Assembly (NCBI GenBank): GCA_965197545.1 | Contig: CBDANJ010000008.1 | Coordinates: 248,001 to 312,000 of the forward strand | Source of the DNA: CATOSP01 sp965197545 | Lineage (GTDB): Bacteria > Chloroflexota > Dehalococcoidia > Lucifugimonadales > UBA3495 | DNA length: 64,000 nt | Reading direction: 5' to 3' | In this document: positions 1 to 8,245 of the stretch, piece after piece | Layout: the number at the start of each line of letters is the position of its first letter | How positions within the stretch are numbered: the first letter of the stretch is position 1 | Translations under genes and position numbers: made by a program | The notes under the pieces: model-generated | Told to the model about the DNA's origin: nothing | Databases searched by the model: none | What the model saw: only the letters and a program-made list of their open reading frames with translations

Positions 1-307
1 CCCGGAACAGGAATGTGGGCTTCCCCAGGGCAATGGCCATGCCCAGCTCGACCATTACGCCCTCGTCAGGGGGAACACCGTTGACGACGGCGAAAATTGC
101 GTGAGAATCCACCACGTCCCGGAAGTCCTTCCGGCCAACCCGGTAGGCCCACCCTGGCTCCAGAAAGTCCACCTGGTTGTTCCGCACGAAGGGCTCCCAC
201 ACTTCCAGCCCCAGTGACTCCAGTGCTGCCACGATGGGAGGCAGCAGGGTTGCCTTCTGCTGGGCGGAAAACCCGTAAGGGTTAGCCAGGTAGATGGTCT
301 TGGTCAT
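1..307 (-). CDS. Nucleoside 2-deoxyribosyltransferase-like protein (C-terminus cut by window edge)
   Basis: An open frame runs from an ATG at 307 on the minus strand to the window edge, giving 102 residues and no stop. It begins MTKTIYLANPYGFS. Further on it has a region reading DSHAIFAVVNGVPPDEGV, followed by VELGMAIALGKP. A Y-A-P-like start, an acidic D-G-V segment and a G-A-GKP segment are the pattern of the nucleoside 2-deoxyribosyltransferase family (PF05014), which exchanges or hydrolyses the base of deoxynucleosides. The family's catalytic Glu sits in the V-E-L-G-M-A region seen here. The family is about 140-160 aa long, so roughly one third is missing. The assignment rests on motifs only; substrate is unknown. 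Confidence 0.75.
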   Translation of the reverse strand, partial: MTKTIYLANPYGFSAQQKATLLPPIVAALESLGLEVWEPFVRNNQVDFLEPGWAYRVGRKDFRDVVDSHAIFAVVNGVPPDEGVMVELGMAIALGKPTFLFR

Positions 308-367
308 TGTCGGCTGTTCCTGTTCGTTCCCCGCACCGGCGGAGCAATCTGGCCGCCCCGGACTGCC

Positions 368-775
368 CTAGACCGCTCGCCCGGCGGAACGCCACAGAGA
401 GATGGCCTCAAAGAAAAGAATGACGATAGCCAAGGCGGTCAGGTGGCCCCACAACCCGGAGGTGGCTTGGTGGTCGGGGGCAATCTTGTCGGCATACTGC
501 ATCAGAAAGCGGACCCCCACGATGGCCACCAGGGCGGTTACCGCGTCCCGGGGCCATTGGGCCAGGTGACCGCCGGGCTGGCTGCGGATTCGCAGGGAAT
601 CACGCACATTGACCAGCACGTTGAGGGCGATGACTATGATTATCGCCGGATCGGCGATGTAGTCCCAGATGAACTGGCCCGCCTCCTTGTTGTAGGGCCA
701 GTAGAGTTCGGTGACCAGGGTTACGGCGGCGGTAATGCCGCCAATGACCGCCAATATTTTGCGCCAGGATGTCAA
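368..775 (-). CDS. Small integral membrane protein, unknown function
   Basis: This is a 135-aa protein with four hydrophobic stretches, at about residues 7-24, 42-57, 77-93 and 107-127, joined by short polar loops. No catalytic motif or recognised family is visible. It is transcribed towards the deoxyribosyltransferase-like gene, with about 60 bases between them, so the two may be co-transcribed. A role in the membrane is all that can be said. Confidence 0.6.
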   Translation of the reverse strand: MTSWRKILAVIGGITAAVTLVTELYWPYNKEAGQFIWDYIADPAIIIVIALNVLVNVRDSLRIRSQPGGHLAQWPRDAVTALVAIVGVRFLMQYADKIAPDHQATSGLWGHLTALAIVILFFEAISLWRSAGRAV

Positions 776-996
776 AACTGAGCCTCCTCTGGGTTAAAAT
801 TGCGTGCCCCTGATCTTTCCGGGGGAATTGTGCCTGCCCTGGGAATCGATCTGCCGGAATGGAAGAGCAACCTTATCCTACCGGCAACTGCGTGCTATGC
901 TGGAATCATACCAAAGGCAGCGTCCACCTCGCACTCAAAGAGCCCTCTCCCCGGTTCCCAAGGCGGAGCGGGGCTATGGAGGCCAACGGAGGTTTT

Positions 997-1443
997 ATGG
1001 ACGGGCTGAAGAAACTGGCCGGAGTTTACATGGTTGGGGTCGCCGTGGTCGTGGCGGTGTACTTCATCGTCAACAATTTTCTCGCCGGTTCTTTCGACCT
1101 GCTGAGGGTCTGGCACGTGCTGGACGTGCTGATGCTCATTGGGCTGGCGTTGGCGTTGATTTTCAATTACGCCAGCATGAGGGAAGAGGGCGGCAGCGGC
1201 GAAGCAGTCACCCGCCGGTACCTGGAGGTTAACACGGCCTTTTTCGTCACAGCCGGAGTGATGATCCTGTTCCTGCACAACTGGTTGTCGCTGCTGGCCC
1301 TAGGGCCGGATATGGCCTTGGGACCGAACAGCTTAAACGGCAATCACCAGGCCTGGATAATCTGGGCGGCGGTGGACACGCTGCTGCCGCTGGTCCTGGG
1401 GGTCACAGGCTGCCGGGTCTGGAGGGAATCCTCGGGGGCCTGA
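997..1443 (+). CDS. Four-helix membrane protein, unknown function
   Basis: The frame is open from 859, but the ATG at 997 is preferred because a GGAGG lies five bases before it. The 148-aa product has hydrophobic segments at about 8-29, 38-57, 79-102 and 117-140, separated by a charged loop (SMREEGGSGE). It resembles the general shape of small uncharacterised Chloroflexota membrane proteins. It is divergent from the membrane protein at 368-775 and has no recognisable domain. Confidence 0.65.
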   Translation: MDGLKKLAGVYMVGVAVVVAVYFIVNNFLAGSFDLLRVWHVLDVLMLIGLALALIFNYASMREEGGSGEAVTRRYLEVNTAFFVTAGVMILFLHNWLSLLALGPDMALGPNSLNGNHQAWIIWAAVDTLLPLVLGVTGCRVWRESSGA

Positions 1444-1513
1444 TAACTGCGTTGTCACTAGTGGTCCGAAATCCTTGAAATGATGCTCAGCTACTAGGAC
1501 ATACCTTTGAGGG

Positions 1514-1972
1514 TTATCCCCGTTCCTCGTCAGTAGTCCTGTCGTCGGCGTAGAAGTCCTCGTCAAACCCGCCCCGGTAGGAGTTTAGAGCCCCTTCAAG
1601 CCTGTCCTGGAAGGTCTCGACATCCCGGGCTTGCAGCATGACCCGTTTCCCGGTTACTAGCTGGACCCTCAGGCGGTCTCCGATGGGCAGACTTAACAGG
1701 TCCACGTGGGACACTTGTGTGAACGGAATGGTCCTGACACGTGGACGGCCGTACACGACAACCAGCGCGTCGGGGTATATCCAGTATTGCCGTGGGTTGG
1801 TCAGCCAGGTAAATGCGGCGACCGCCAGTCCAACCAGCAACAATAGAGGGTCACCACCCTGAGTCAACTGGTAACCCCCCAGGACCACGACCGCAGCGGA
1901 CAGGATCAAGGTGAGGTTGATCGAGCCGCGGTGTTGGTCCCAATGTATCGGCTGATTTTGGGGCTGTTCCAC
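1514..1972 (-). CDS. Membrane protein with a bacterial PH-like domain
   Basis: The 152-aa protein has two hydrophobic segments at about 19-36 and 40-58. After these comes a beta-rich stretch of the form W-I-Y-P-D-A-L-V-V-V-Y-G-R-P-R then I-P-F-T-Q-V, which is the usual layout of small membrane-anchored bacterial PH domain proteins. The tail is acidic (DEDFYADDRTTDEE). No enzymatic residue is evident, and function is unknown. The ATG lies at the 5' end of a proline/glutamine-rich leader (MEQPQNQPIHW). Confidence 0.6.
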   Translation of the reverse strand: MEQPQNQPIHWDQHRGSINLTLILSAAVVVLGGYQLTQGGDPLLLLVGLAVAAFTWLTNPRQYWIYPDALVVVYGRPRVRTIPFTQVSHVDLLSLPIGDRLRVQLVTGKRVMLQARDVETFQDRLEGALNSYRGGFDEDFYADDRTTDEERG

Positions 1973-2060
1973 CCGCCAATTCTACCACACCGGCAATCGC
2001 CACGACAGGTTGAGACTGCCCCGCCACGGGGCCATTTATAAGTGCCGCCGATCAGTACCG

Positions 2061-2285
2061 CACCGGTCAAGTACATAACCCCCTTTCGGAAAAGGGGGGT
2101 TGGGGGATTTCCCCGGTGCCCGGCAGGACCGCCGAAGTAATTGTGCGCCTGGAAAGAGACCCATCCTTACGATTAGTGAAATGAAACAGAGCCAACGTTT
2201 TTCGATTCTCGTGAACTCAGACCCGAGCAGGGGAGCAATCCCCCTTTTCCGAAAGGGAGAGAATGGTCTTTTGGGCGGACAATTA
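2061..2285 (+). repeat. Dispersed palindromic repeat, copy 1 (about 225 bp)
   Basis: The sequence from CACCGGTCAAGTACATA to GGGCGGACAATTAA is matched, in inverted orientation, by 57181-57410. Both copies share GTGCGCCTGGAAAGAGACC and ACGATTAGTGAAATGAAACA nearly base for base. Near each end there is a C-run/TTTCGGAAA/G-run arm and its complement, so the element has imperfect inverted ends of about 30 bp. It encodes no plausible protein. This looks like a non-autonomous mobile or MITE-like repeat lying upstream of the mutase gene. Confidence 0.8.
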
Positions 2286-2418
2286 AAAGACCATACTCCC
2301 CGCCGGCGGCTCCAGTTGAGGCATTTGCCACCAAGGAAGTACAATTGCCGTAATCTTCTTCCCGGCGGCCACCTGCCGCCTTGGAAAACCCGCATCCGCG
2401 AATACACCCCGGAGGGGT

Positions 2419-4083
2419 ATGATGCCCAGCGAAAGCAAGGACCAATGGCGGAAGGAAACCCTGTCCCGTTTGGTGCAGCGTTTTCCGGAACGCCAGGAGG
2501 AGTTTGTTACCGACAGCGGGATAACCATCGACCCCCTCTACGACGCCGAAAACCTGGCCGGCCAGCGTCATGACGCGCTGCGCGACCTGGGCTACCCCGG
2601 CGAATACCCCTACACGCGGGGAGTGCAGCCCAACACCTATCGCGGGCGGGTCTGGACCATGCGCCAGTATTCCGGGTACGCCACCGCCGCCGAAACCAAC
2701 CGCCGGTACAAATACCTGCTGGAACAGGGCCAAACTGGCCTCTCAGTCGCCTTCGACCTCCCCACCCAGATCGGCTACGACTCCGACCATCCGTTGGCTA
2801 GAGGCGAGACGGGCAAGGTTGGCGTCCCCATTTGCAGCTTGCAAGACATGGAGACCCTGTTCGACGGCATACCATTGGATAAGGTCAGCACGTCGATGAC
2901 CATCAATGCCACCGCTTCGATTCTGTTGTGCCTCTACATTGCCGCTGCCAAGAAGCAGGGAGTGGAGCCCGGCCAGCTAAACGGCACCATCCAGAACGAT
3001 ATCCTGAAGGAGTACATCGCCAGGGGCACCTACGCCTACCCGCCCCGCCCCTCAATGCGTCTGGTGGTGGACGTGTTTAAATACTGCGCCGACAACGTTC
3101 CGCGCTGGAATACCATCAGTGTCAGCGGCTACCACATGCGGGAGGCCGGAGCAACCGCCGTGCAGGAGTTGGCCTTCACCTTCGCCAACGGCATCGCGTA
3201 CGTGCAGGCGGCGATCGACGCAGGACTGGAGGTGGACGAGTTTGGGCCGCGGCTGTCCTTCTTCTTCGTCTCCCAAAACAACCTATTTGAAGAGGTGGCC
3301 AAGTTCCGGGCGGCGCGCCGCATGTGGGCCAAAATAATGAAAGAACGGTTCGGAGCAAAGGACCCTCGGTCCATGATGCTCCGGTTCCATACTCAGACCG
3401 CCGGCGTCAGCCTTACCGCCCAGCAACCGGACAATAACGTGATACGTTGCACGATTCAGGCCCTCGCGGCGGTGCTTGGCGGGTCCCAGTCCCTGCACGT
3501 AAACTCCAGAGACGAGGCTTTGGCCCTGCCAACCGAGGAATCCGCGCAGCTATCCTTGCGCACGCAGCAGATACTGGCCTATGAAAGCGGCGCCGCCGAC
3601 GTGGTGGACCCTCTGGGAGGTTCCTACTATGTGGAGAGCCTGACCAACCAGTTGGAACAAGCGGCCTTCGACTACATTGACCGAATCGACCAGATGGGCG
3701 GCTCCGTATCCGCCATCGAGCAAGGATTTCAGATGCGGGAAATCGGCAACTCCGCCTACCAGCACAGAGTCGAGGTTGAGACCGGGTCCCGAACGATAGT
3801 GGGTGTAAACCGGTATGTATCCGAGACTCCGCCCATCGAGGGGCTGCTGCGCGTCGACGCCGAGGCCGAACGGCAGCAGATCAGGAACCTGGAGAAGCTG
3901 CGCTCCGAGCGGGACAGCGCCAGAGTCGAAGCCTCTCTCTCCAGGCTGGCCGAAATCGCGAGGGGCCCGGATAATACCGTACCGGCTATCCTGGAATGCG
4001 TCGAGTCATACGCCACCCTGGGCGAGATCTGCCAGGTGTTCAGGGACATATTCGGCGAGCAAGAGGAAATGGCGGCGTTCTAG
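2419..4083 (+). CDS. Methylmalonyl-CoA mutase, large (catalytic) subunit
   Basis: The 554-aa protein carries the substrate-binding TIM-barrel of the methylmalonyl-CoA mutase family without the C-terminal B12 domain. Recognisable pieces are YPYTRGVQPNTYRGRVWTMR, then GLSVAFDLPTQIGYDSDHP, then TIQNDILKEYIARGTY, and SGYHMREAGAT, where the His corresponds to the conserved active-site His. PSMR supplies the conserved Arg that contacts the CoA ester in true mutases. The cobalamin-binding half is a separate gene at 6717. Together they interconvert methylmalonyl-CoA and succinyl-CoA. A GGAGG precedes tandem ATGs at 2419 and 2422; either may start the protein. Isobutyryl-CoA mutase-type enzymes are the main alternative. 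Confidence 0.93.
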   Translation: MMPSESKDQWRKETLSRLVQRFPERQEEFVTDSGITIDPLYDAENLAGQRHDALRDLGYPGEYPYTRGVQPNTYRGRVWTMRQYSGYATAAETNRRYKYLLEQGQTGLSVAFDLPTQIGYDSDHPLARGETGKVGVPICSLQDMETLFDGIPLDKVSTSMTINATASILLCLYIAAAKKQGVEPGQLNGTIQNDILKEYIARGTYAYPPRPSMRLVVDVFKYCADNVPRWNTISVSGYHMREAGATAVQELAFTFANGIAYVQAAIDAGLEVDEFGPRLSFFFVSQNNLFEEVAKFRAARRMWAKIMKERFGAKDPRSMMLRFHTQTAGVSLTAQQPDNNVIRCTIQALAAVLGGSQSLHVNSRDEALALPTEESAQLSLRTQQILAYESGAADVVDPLGGSYYVESLTNQLEQAAFDYIDRIDQMGGSVSAIEQGFQMREIGNSAYQHRVEVETGSRTIVGVNRYVSETPPIEGLLRVDAEAERQQIRNLEKLRSERDSARVEASLSRLAEIARGPDNTVPAILECVESYATLGEICQVFRDIFGEQEEMAAF

Positions 4084-4129
4084 CGGGGTCGGGATGCGTA
4101 TCAATGCGCGTGACATTGACGAGGTTGCT

Positions 4130-4519
4130 ATGGCGGCGGAGAAACCTACGAAATTGACTGGTGTATACGATAAGTCTCTGGATGAAACCGAACTGACGGC
4201 GGAGGAGATTCGTGATGCCCTGGACCGGGCAGCGGCCAGAAAAAAGGCTTTGCGAAGATACCTGGAACTGGCGCAGGAAATCCCCGAGGTCGTAGCGGTG
4301 ACATGCTGCCTCGATGATAATGCTGTGTACACCGTCGTAACGACAGACCTGTGGGACAGTGAAGCATCCCGTCGCGTTTACGATGCTGAAGTGGAGATCA
4401 TGCGGAATTGGAGTCCCGCGCCGTTCGAATTCCGGATGGTCAGTCTTCATGGCTCCGAACTGGATGATAGCTTTTATAACGACCATCATATTTCCAGCGA
4501 CGTAGTTTGGAAGCGATAG
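4130..4519 (+). CDS. Uncharacterised protein, probable partner of the HEPN-like protein
   Basis: The frame is open upstream to 3815, but that part overlaps the mutase. The ATG at 4130 has GAGG five bases ahead; an ATG at 4094 is the alternative. The 129-aa product is mixed alpha/beta: an acidic N-terminal helix region (TELTAEEIRDALDRAAARKK), a possible strand with VAVTCCLDDNAVYTVV, and a C-terminus with LDDSFYNDHH. No family is recognised. Its stop is three bases before the next start, so the two are translationally coupled. That spacing, with a HEPN-like neighbour, is typical of two-gene toxin-antitoxin modules, but the role is inference. It sits between the mutase and acyl-CoA dehydrogenase genes. 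Confidence 0.6.
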   Translation: MAAEKPTKLTGVYDKSLDETELTAEEIRDALDRAAARKKALRRYLELAQEIPEVVAVTCCLDDNAVYTVVTTDLWDSEASRRVYDAEVEIMRNWSPAPFEFRMVSLHGSELDDSFYNDHHISSDVVWKR

Positions 4520-4522
4520 CCG

Positions 4523-4900
4523 ATGCCAGGGGAGCAAGAGCATCTGGTCCAAGCGCGACGGAACGAGGAGTTTCTGTTACTTATTAGAGAATTGCCGGTG
4601 CGATATGCCGAATGGGAAGTGACAACATTGTTTTACTCGGCTCTACACTACGTCGACGCATTTCTGGCTACGCTCAATGAGCATCCGAGGAGTCATAGAG
4701 CGAGAATTGACCGGGTTAGATCCGCCACAAGTCTCCGGGATGAATACCGGAATCTTTACAATGCGAGCATGGAAGCAAGATACGGAACTATCCCGTTTCC
4801 GACAGGCCAATTAGACTGGCTTAGAACCGGCGCTTTCAGCCGGGTGAAGGCGGAAATGCTATCTTTGATTGGGAGCCAAAGCGAAAACCGAGGGGCATAA
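4523..4900 (+). CDS. HEPN-like small helical protein
   Basis: This 125-aa, largely helical protein has the segment VTTLFYSALHYVDAFLA followed by HPRSHRARIDRV. An F-Y-A-A-L-H-Y helix followed by H-P-x-S-H-x-x-R is a pattern I associate with small uncharacterised proteins of the HEPN superfamily, whose members are often RNases in toxin-antitoxin or defence modules. The classic R-x4-6-H motif is not clear here, so RNase activity is not shown. It follows the preceding gene by three bases. Base composition is less GC-rich than the flanking mutase and dehydrogenase genes, which would fit acquisition. Confidence 0.6.
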   Translation: MPGEQEHLVQARRNEEFLLLIRELPVRYAEWEVTTLFYSALHYVDAFLATLNEHPRSHRARIDRVRSATSLRDEYRNLYNASMEARYGTIPFPTGQLDWLRTGAFSRVKAEMLSLIGSQSENRGA

Positions 4901-5031
4901 CCGACCTGCAATTTGAAGTTGGTAGTGCTATCCGTGCTTATCTCCATGTGGGCGACCATTATCCTGGCGATTCTGTTCTAGGACTTACCCTGAAGGACGC
5001 AACCGCAAGAAGCAACAAGGAGAAGAACGTC

Positions 5032-6189
5032 ATGACAGACGTGATACTTAGCGAAGAAGAGCAACTATTGAAAAACACGGTCCGCCAATTCGCCGACCGT
5101 GAGCTGATCCCACGTGCCCGGGAAGTGGACGAAAGCGGCGAGTTCTCCTGGGAGAACTGGCGCGGCATGGCCAACATTGGACTCATGGGCCTGGGTATCG
5201 ACGCCAAGTACGGGGGCAGCGGCTTGGAGGGCTACCGAAAGGTCGCCATCGCAGCCGAAGAGGTTGCCCGTGGGGACGCGGCAGCCAGTGTCAGTATGCT
5301 CGCCCACCTCTCTCTGGGGACTACCACCATCTATAAGTTCGGCAACGAAGAACAGAAGTCGCGTCTTGTCCCGCCTCTGGCGCGGGGTGATGGGGTCGCG
5401 GCCTGGGCGTTGACCGAGCCCGGCAGCGGTTCCGACGCGGCGGCAATGCGCACCACCGCCACGGAACGCGACGGCACCTTCTTCCTCAACGGTAGCAAGA
5501 CGTTCATCACCAACGCATCTGTGGCCGAGTCCATTGTCGTGTTCGCCAACGAAGACCGCTCCCTGGGGTACAAAGGAATCAGCGCGTTCGTGGTTGACCG
5601 GGACTCTCCCGGGCTCAAGGTCAATCCGCTGCACGGCAAAATGGGAATGCGCGGCTCCACGACGGACGAAGTTGTATTCGAGGACACTCCGGTACGGGCG
5701 GAAAACGTGCTGGGCGAAAATCGGCGAGGGTTCAACCACGCCATGGAGATTCTCGACTCCAGCCGCATAATCATCGCGGCCCAGTGTGTGGGCATCGGCC
5801 AGTCTGCGTTGGAAGTCGCCATCCGTTACGCGCAGCAGCGGGAAACCTTCGGCAAACCCATCGCCCACCACCAGGCCATCCAGTTTATGCTGGCGGAAAT
5901 GGCCACCCAGGTCTATGCGGCGCGGGTCGCCACGATGAACGCTGCAACCTTGAAGGACGCCGGACTGCCCTTCGTCACCGAAGCGTCGATGGCCAAGGTG
6001 ATCGCCTCTGAGATGTGCGTCGACGTGGCCAACAAAGCGATCCAGATACACGGCGGTATCGGCTATTTCCAGGAAGCGGGCGTGGAACGGATCTTCCGGG
6101 ATGCCCGGGTCACCACGATCTACGAGGGCACATCAGAGATACAACGCCTGGTCATAGCCCGGCAACTCCTATCCCAGTACGCGATCTAA
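5032..6189 (+). CDS. Acyl-CoA dehydrogenase
   Basis: The 385-aa protein has all three acyl-CoA dehydrogenase domains. The FAD/substrate-binding signature is AWALTEPGSGSDAAAM. The C-terminal helical domain has QQRETFGKPIAHHQAIQFML, and YEGTSEIQR contains the catalytic Glu at residue 365. It oxidises a short or branched acyl-CoA at the alpha-beta bond, passing electrons to an electron-transfer flavoprotein. Start choice: AAGGAG lies nine bases before the ATG at 5032, whereas the in-frame ATG at 4948 lacks one. Placement between mutase, epimerase and B12 subunit genes suggests branched-chain or odd-chain acyl-CoA catabolism. Confidence 0.93.
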   Translation: MTDVILSEEEQLLKNTVRQFADRELIPRAREVDESGEFSWENWRGMANIGLMGLGIDAKYGGSGLEGYRKVAIAAEEVARGDAAASVSMLAHLSLGTTTIYKFGNEEQKSRLVPPLARGDGVAAWALTEPGSGSDAAAMRTTATERDGTFFLNGSKTFITNASVAESIVVFANEDRSLGYKGISAFVVDRDSPGLKVNPLHGKMGMRGSTTDEVVFEDTPVRAENVLGENRRGFNHAMEILDSSRIIIAAQCVGIGQSALEVAIRYAQQRETFGKPIAHHQAIQFMLAEMATQVYAARVATMNAATLKDAGLPFVTEASMAKVIASEMCVDVANKAIQIHGGIGYFQEAGVERIFRDARVTTIYEGTSEIQRLVIARQLLSQYAI

Positions 6190-6200
6190 GGGACTGACAG

Positions 6201-6626
6201 ATGAGCGACGCAGACGTCTGTACGGTGAATTACATAGACCACGTGGGTATCGCGGTAAATGATATCGACGCCGCCCTGAAATTCTTTGGGGACGTGTTCC
6301 AGACTCCCCCTGCCGCCGTGGAAGAACTCGCCGATCAGGGGGTAAGGGCCACCCTAATCCAGGTGGGGGAGACCAGGTTGGAATTGCTGGAACCCCTGTC
6401 GCCGGAATCGGCGGTAGGGCGATTCATAGAACGCCGGGGGGAAGGGCTGCATCACCTGGCCCTCAACGTGGACGACATCGAGGGGAAGCTTGCCATTTTG
6501 GCGGGCCGGGGCATCCAATTAGTGGACGAGAAACCGAGAGAGGGCCTTTCGGGCTCCATAGCGTTCATCCATCCCAGGTCGGTGTTCGGCGTGCTCACGG
6601 AGTTGGTGGAAAGCGTTGACCCGTAG
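6201..6626 (+). CDS. mce: Methylmalonyl-CoA epimerase
   Basis: This 141-aa protein is a two-module VOC-fold protein of the usual epimerase length. DHVGIAVNDIDAALKFF supplies the first metal ligand (His14), LHHLALNVDDI the second (His84), and LTELVE the third (Glu134). It interconverts the (S) and (R) forms of methylmalonyl-CoA so that the mutase can use it. The gene begins 11 bases after the acyl-CoA dehydrogenase stop and precedes the B12 subunit, which supports the pathway assignment. Confidence 0.92.
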   Translation: MSDADVCTVNYIDHVGIAVNDIDAALKFFGDVFQTPPAAVEELADQGVRATLIQVGETRLELLEPLSPESAVGRFIERRGEGLHHLALNVDDIEGKLAILAGRGIQLVDEKPREGLSGSIAFIHPRSVFGVLTELVESVDP

Positions 6627-6652
6627 ACACGAAATCCGGACAGACGCCAAAA

Positions 6653-6673
6653 GGCCGGCTCTCAGGACCGGCC
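6653..6673 (+). other. Short GC hairpin between epimerase and B12-subunit genes
   Basis: GGCCGG at 6653-6658 pairs with CCGGCC at 6668-6673 around a nine-base loop. No T-run follows, and the bases after it partly repeat (CTCAGGACCG and GTCAGGACCG). It may be an mRNA processing or stability element; a terminator is unlikely given the operon order. Confidence 0.35.
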
Positions 6674-6716
6674 GTCAGGACCGTCTCTCAGGAATAGAAA
6701 GGCAGGGACTTAACGT

Positions 6717-7133
6717 ATGACTCAGCGTCAAAACCCCGTCCGGGTGTTGGTGGCCAAGCCAGGCTTGGACGGCCACGACCGGGGGGCCAAGGTGATCGCA
6801 CGGGCGCTTCGGGACGCCGGGATGGAGGTGATCTACACCGGCATCCGGCAGACTCCCCAGATGATAATACAAGCGGCGATCCAGGAAGACGTGGAGGTGC
6901 TGGGAATCAGCATCCTTTCCGGGGCCCACCTGGAGATACTCCCTGGAATCATGGACCTTATGCGGGAAAACGATCTCGATGACGTGTTGGTGATTTTAGG
7001 GGGTATCGTCCCGGAGGCTGACCGCCAGACTCTGGCCGAAATGGGAGTGTCCGCGGTGTTCGGCCCCGGAACGTCCACCGGCGAGATTGTGGAGTTTATT
7101 CACTCCAATTTGCCTGAGCGCCGGCTGGTCTAG
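6717..7133 (+). CDS. Methylmalonyl-CoA mutase, cobalamin-binding small subunit
   Basis: The 138-aa protein is a stand-alone B12-binding domain. It has the DxHxxG motif at residues 18-23 (D-G-H-D-R-G), whose His20 would be the lower axial cobalt ligand. GISILSG and the glycine pair in LVILGGIVPEAD complete the cofactor pocket. It complements the catalytic subunit encoded at 2419, as in archaeal and Chloroflexota split mutases. It lies at the end of the same-strand cluster, about 90 bases after the epimerase. Confidence 0.93.
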   Translation: MTQRQNPVRVLVAKPGLDGHDRGAKVIARALRDAGMEVIYTGIRQTPQMIIQAAIQEDVEVLGISILSGAHLEILPGIMDLMRENDLDDVLVILGGIVPEADRQTLAEMGVSAVFGPGTSTGEIVEFIHSNLPERRLV

Positions 7134-7202
7134 TGACCCGCGCCCTGCCGAAAATCATCCCGTGCCTACGGGGAAACATAACGATTCTCGAATTTAGAGC
7201 TA

Positions 7203-7233
7203 TTGACATCGGTAGCTTCCCCGCGTTTATAAT
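7203..7233 (+). promoter_or_regulatory. Near-consensus sigma-70 promoter for the DUF177-rpmF block
   Basis: TTGACA at 7203-7208 and TATAAT at 7228-7233 are both perfect matches to the housekeeping consensus. Spacing is 19 bases, slightly longer than the optimum. The expected transcript start is around 7240, leaving a leader of about 30 bases before the ATG at 7269. Confidence 0.75.
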
Positions 7234-7268
7234 TACCGACGATTATCATCTGGTTGTAAATCCACGAT

Positions 7269-7793
7269 ATGCAATATAACATCGCGCAGTTGTTGAAGGA
7301 GCCCATGGGCGCAACCCGAAGCTTCCGCGTGGAAGAGGGACCAGCGATAGACTTGCCGGTCGTCGTGAGCCTATCGGGCGACGTCCGGGTCCTGAGGACT
7401 CACCAGGGAGTACTGGTGAACGCCAGCTTGGAAATCAATACGGCTCTGACGTGCAGCCGTTGCGTGGACGATTTCCGAAGGACGTCCACGCTACACATCG
7501 AAGAGGAGTTCATTCCGATAATTGATCTCCACACCGGGCGCAGGGTGGAGTCTTCCGAGGAAGAAGAGGAGGAGTTGCGGATAGATGAAGAGCATCTCCT
7601 TGACCTCACCGAAGTGACCAGGCAATACGCCATTTCCGACCAACCGATGAAGCCCTTGTGCCGAGCTGATTGCCTGGGGCTCTGCCTGGAGTGTGGGGCC
7701 AACCTTAACCAGTCCGCCTGCGGCTGCGACAGCCCTCCCATTGACCCCCGGTGGGGAGTGTTGGCCGGGTTGATCGACGCAAGGCAAGAATAA
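7269..7793 (+). CDS. DUF177 family protein (YceD-like)
   Basis: The 174-aa protein has the DUF177 layout: an N-terminal beta region, an acidic middle (EEEEEELRIDEEHLLDLTEV), then a Cys-rich end with CRADCLGLC, CGANLN and CGC. YceD-type proteins are linked to 23S rRNA accumulation and are almost always encoded next to the ribosomal protein L32 gene, as here. The Cys cluster suggests a bound metal. It is the first gene after the promoter at 7203. Confidence 0.88.
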   Translation: MQYNIAQLLKEPMGATRSFRVEEGPAIDLPVVVSLSGDVRVLRTHQGVLVNASLEINTALTCSRCVDDFRRTSTLHIEEEFIPIIDLHTGRRVESSEEEEEELRIDEEHLLDLTEVTRQYAISDQPMKPLCRADCLGLCLECGANLNQSACGCDSPPIDPRWGVLAGLIDARQE

Positions 7794-7891
7794 CCGGGCC
7801 GTGGAATCGGTTGAAATCGGCCTAGATAGAGAAAGAAGGACGAATTGGGCCAGCCGGAGCCAATTGAACGGCGGTCCAAGAAGAAGCGACT

Positions 7892-8074
7892 ATGGGTGCA
7901 TTACCGAAGAAGAAGCTAACAAGAGCGCGCAAGCGGCGGCGGCTGGCGTCACACAAGCTGCGGCCTCTCAATCCGGCATTCTGCTCGCGTTGCCGCAGCG
8001 CCAAAATGCCACATACGGCTTGTCCTCAATGTGGCTATTACCGGGGTATGCAAGTGGTTGGAGTAGAGGGGTAG
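7892..8074 (+). CDS. rpmF: Ribosomal protein bL32
   Basis: The 60-aa product starts MGALPKKKLTRARKRRR, the standard basic N-terminus of L32, and has a zinc-ribbon with Cys31, Cys34, Cys44 and Cys47. It is a large-subunit ribosomal protein. The gene follows the DUF177 gene by about 100 bases, the usual order in bacteria. All four zinc ligands are present, so this is the zinc-binding (C+) form. Confidence 0.93.
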   Translation: MGALPKKKLTRARKRRRLASHKLRPLNPAFCSRCRSAKMPHTACPQCGYYRGMQVVGVEG

Positions 8075-8116
8075 CGGAGGATAGCCCGATAATGCCCAGG
8101 CCCCGTGTCTTAAGAG

Positions 8117-8141
8117 GACCGTCCCCGGAAGGGACGCGGTC
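8117..8141 (+). other. Hairpin in the rpmF-fabD intergenic region
   Basis: GACCGTCCC at 8117-8125 pairs with GGGAC and GGTC at 8131-8141 with a two-base bulge and a CGGAA loop. There is no T-run, so it may be an attenuator or mRNA end rather than a strong terminator. Confidence 0.35.
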
Positions 8142-8245
8142 GTCTCGGTCTAGTGCGGCGGCCTCATTGTCGATAGATCAAGCCGGTTGATTATGGCTGA
8201 CCTGCCCTCACAGAAACAAATCTTATGTTTGTTTGGGCTCGAGAG

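Noticed and set aside
2286..2418. Possible cobalamin riboswitch upstream of the B12-dependent mutase
   Set aside because: No B12-box-like sequence (GCCACTG) or long conserved fold is visible in the 130 bases available.
2173..2733. Minus-strand ORF of 186 aa across the repeat and the start of the mutase
   Set aside because: It spans a non-coding repeat and the antisense of a conserved gene; no motifs.
5065..6051. Long minus-strand ORF of 328 aa opposite the acyl-CoA dehydrogenase
   Set aside because: It lies entirely antisense to a clearly conserved enzyme and has a His/Gly/Arg-rich composition typical of shadow frames in GC-rich genes.
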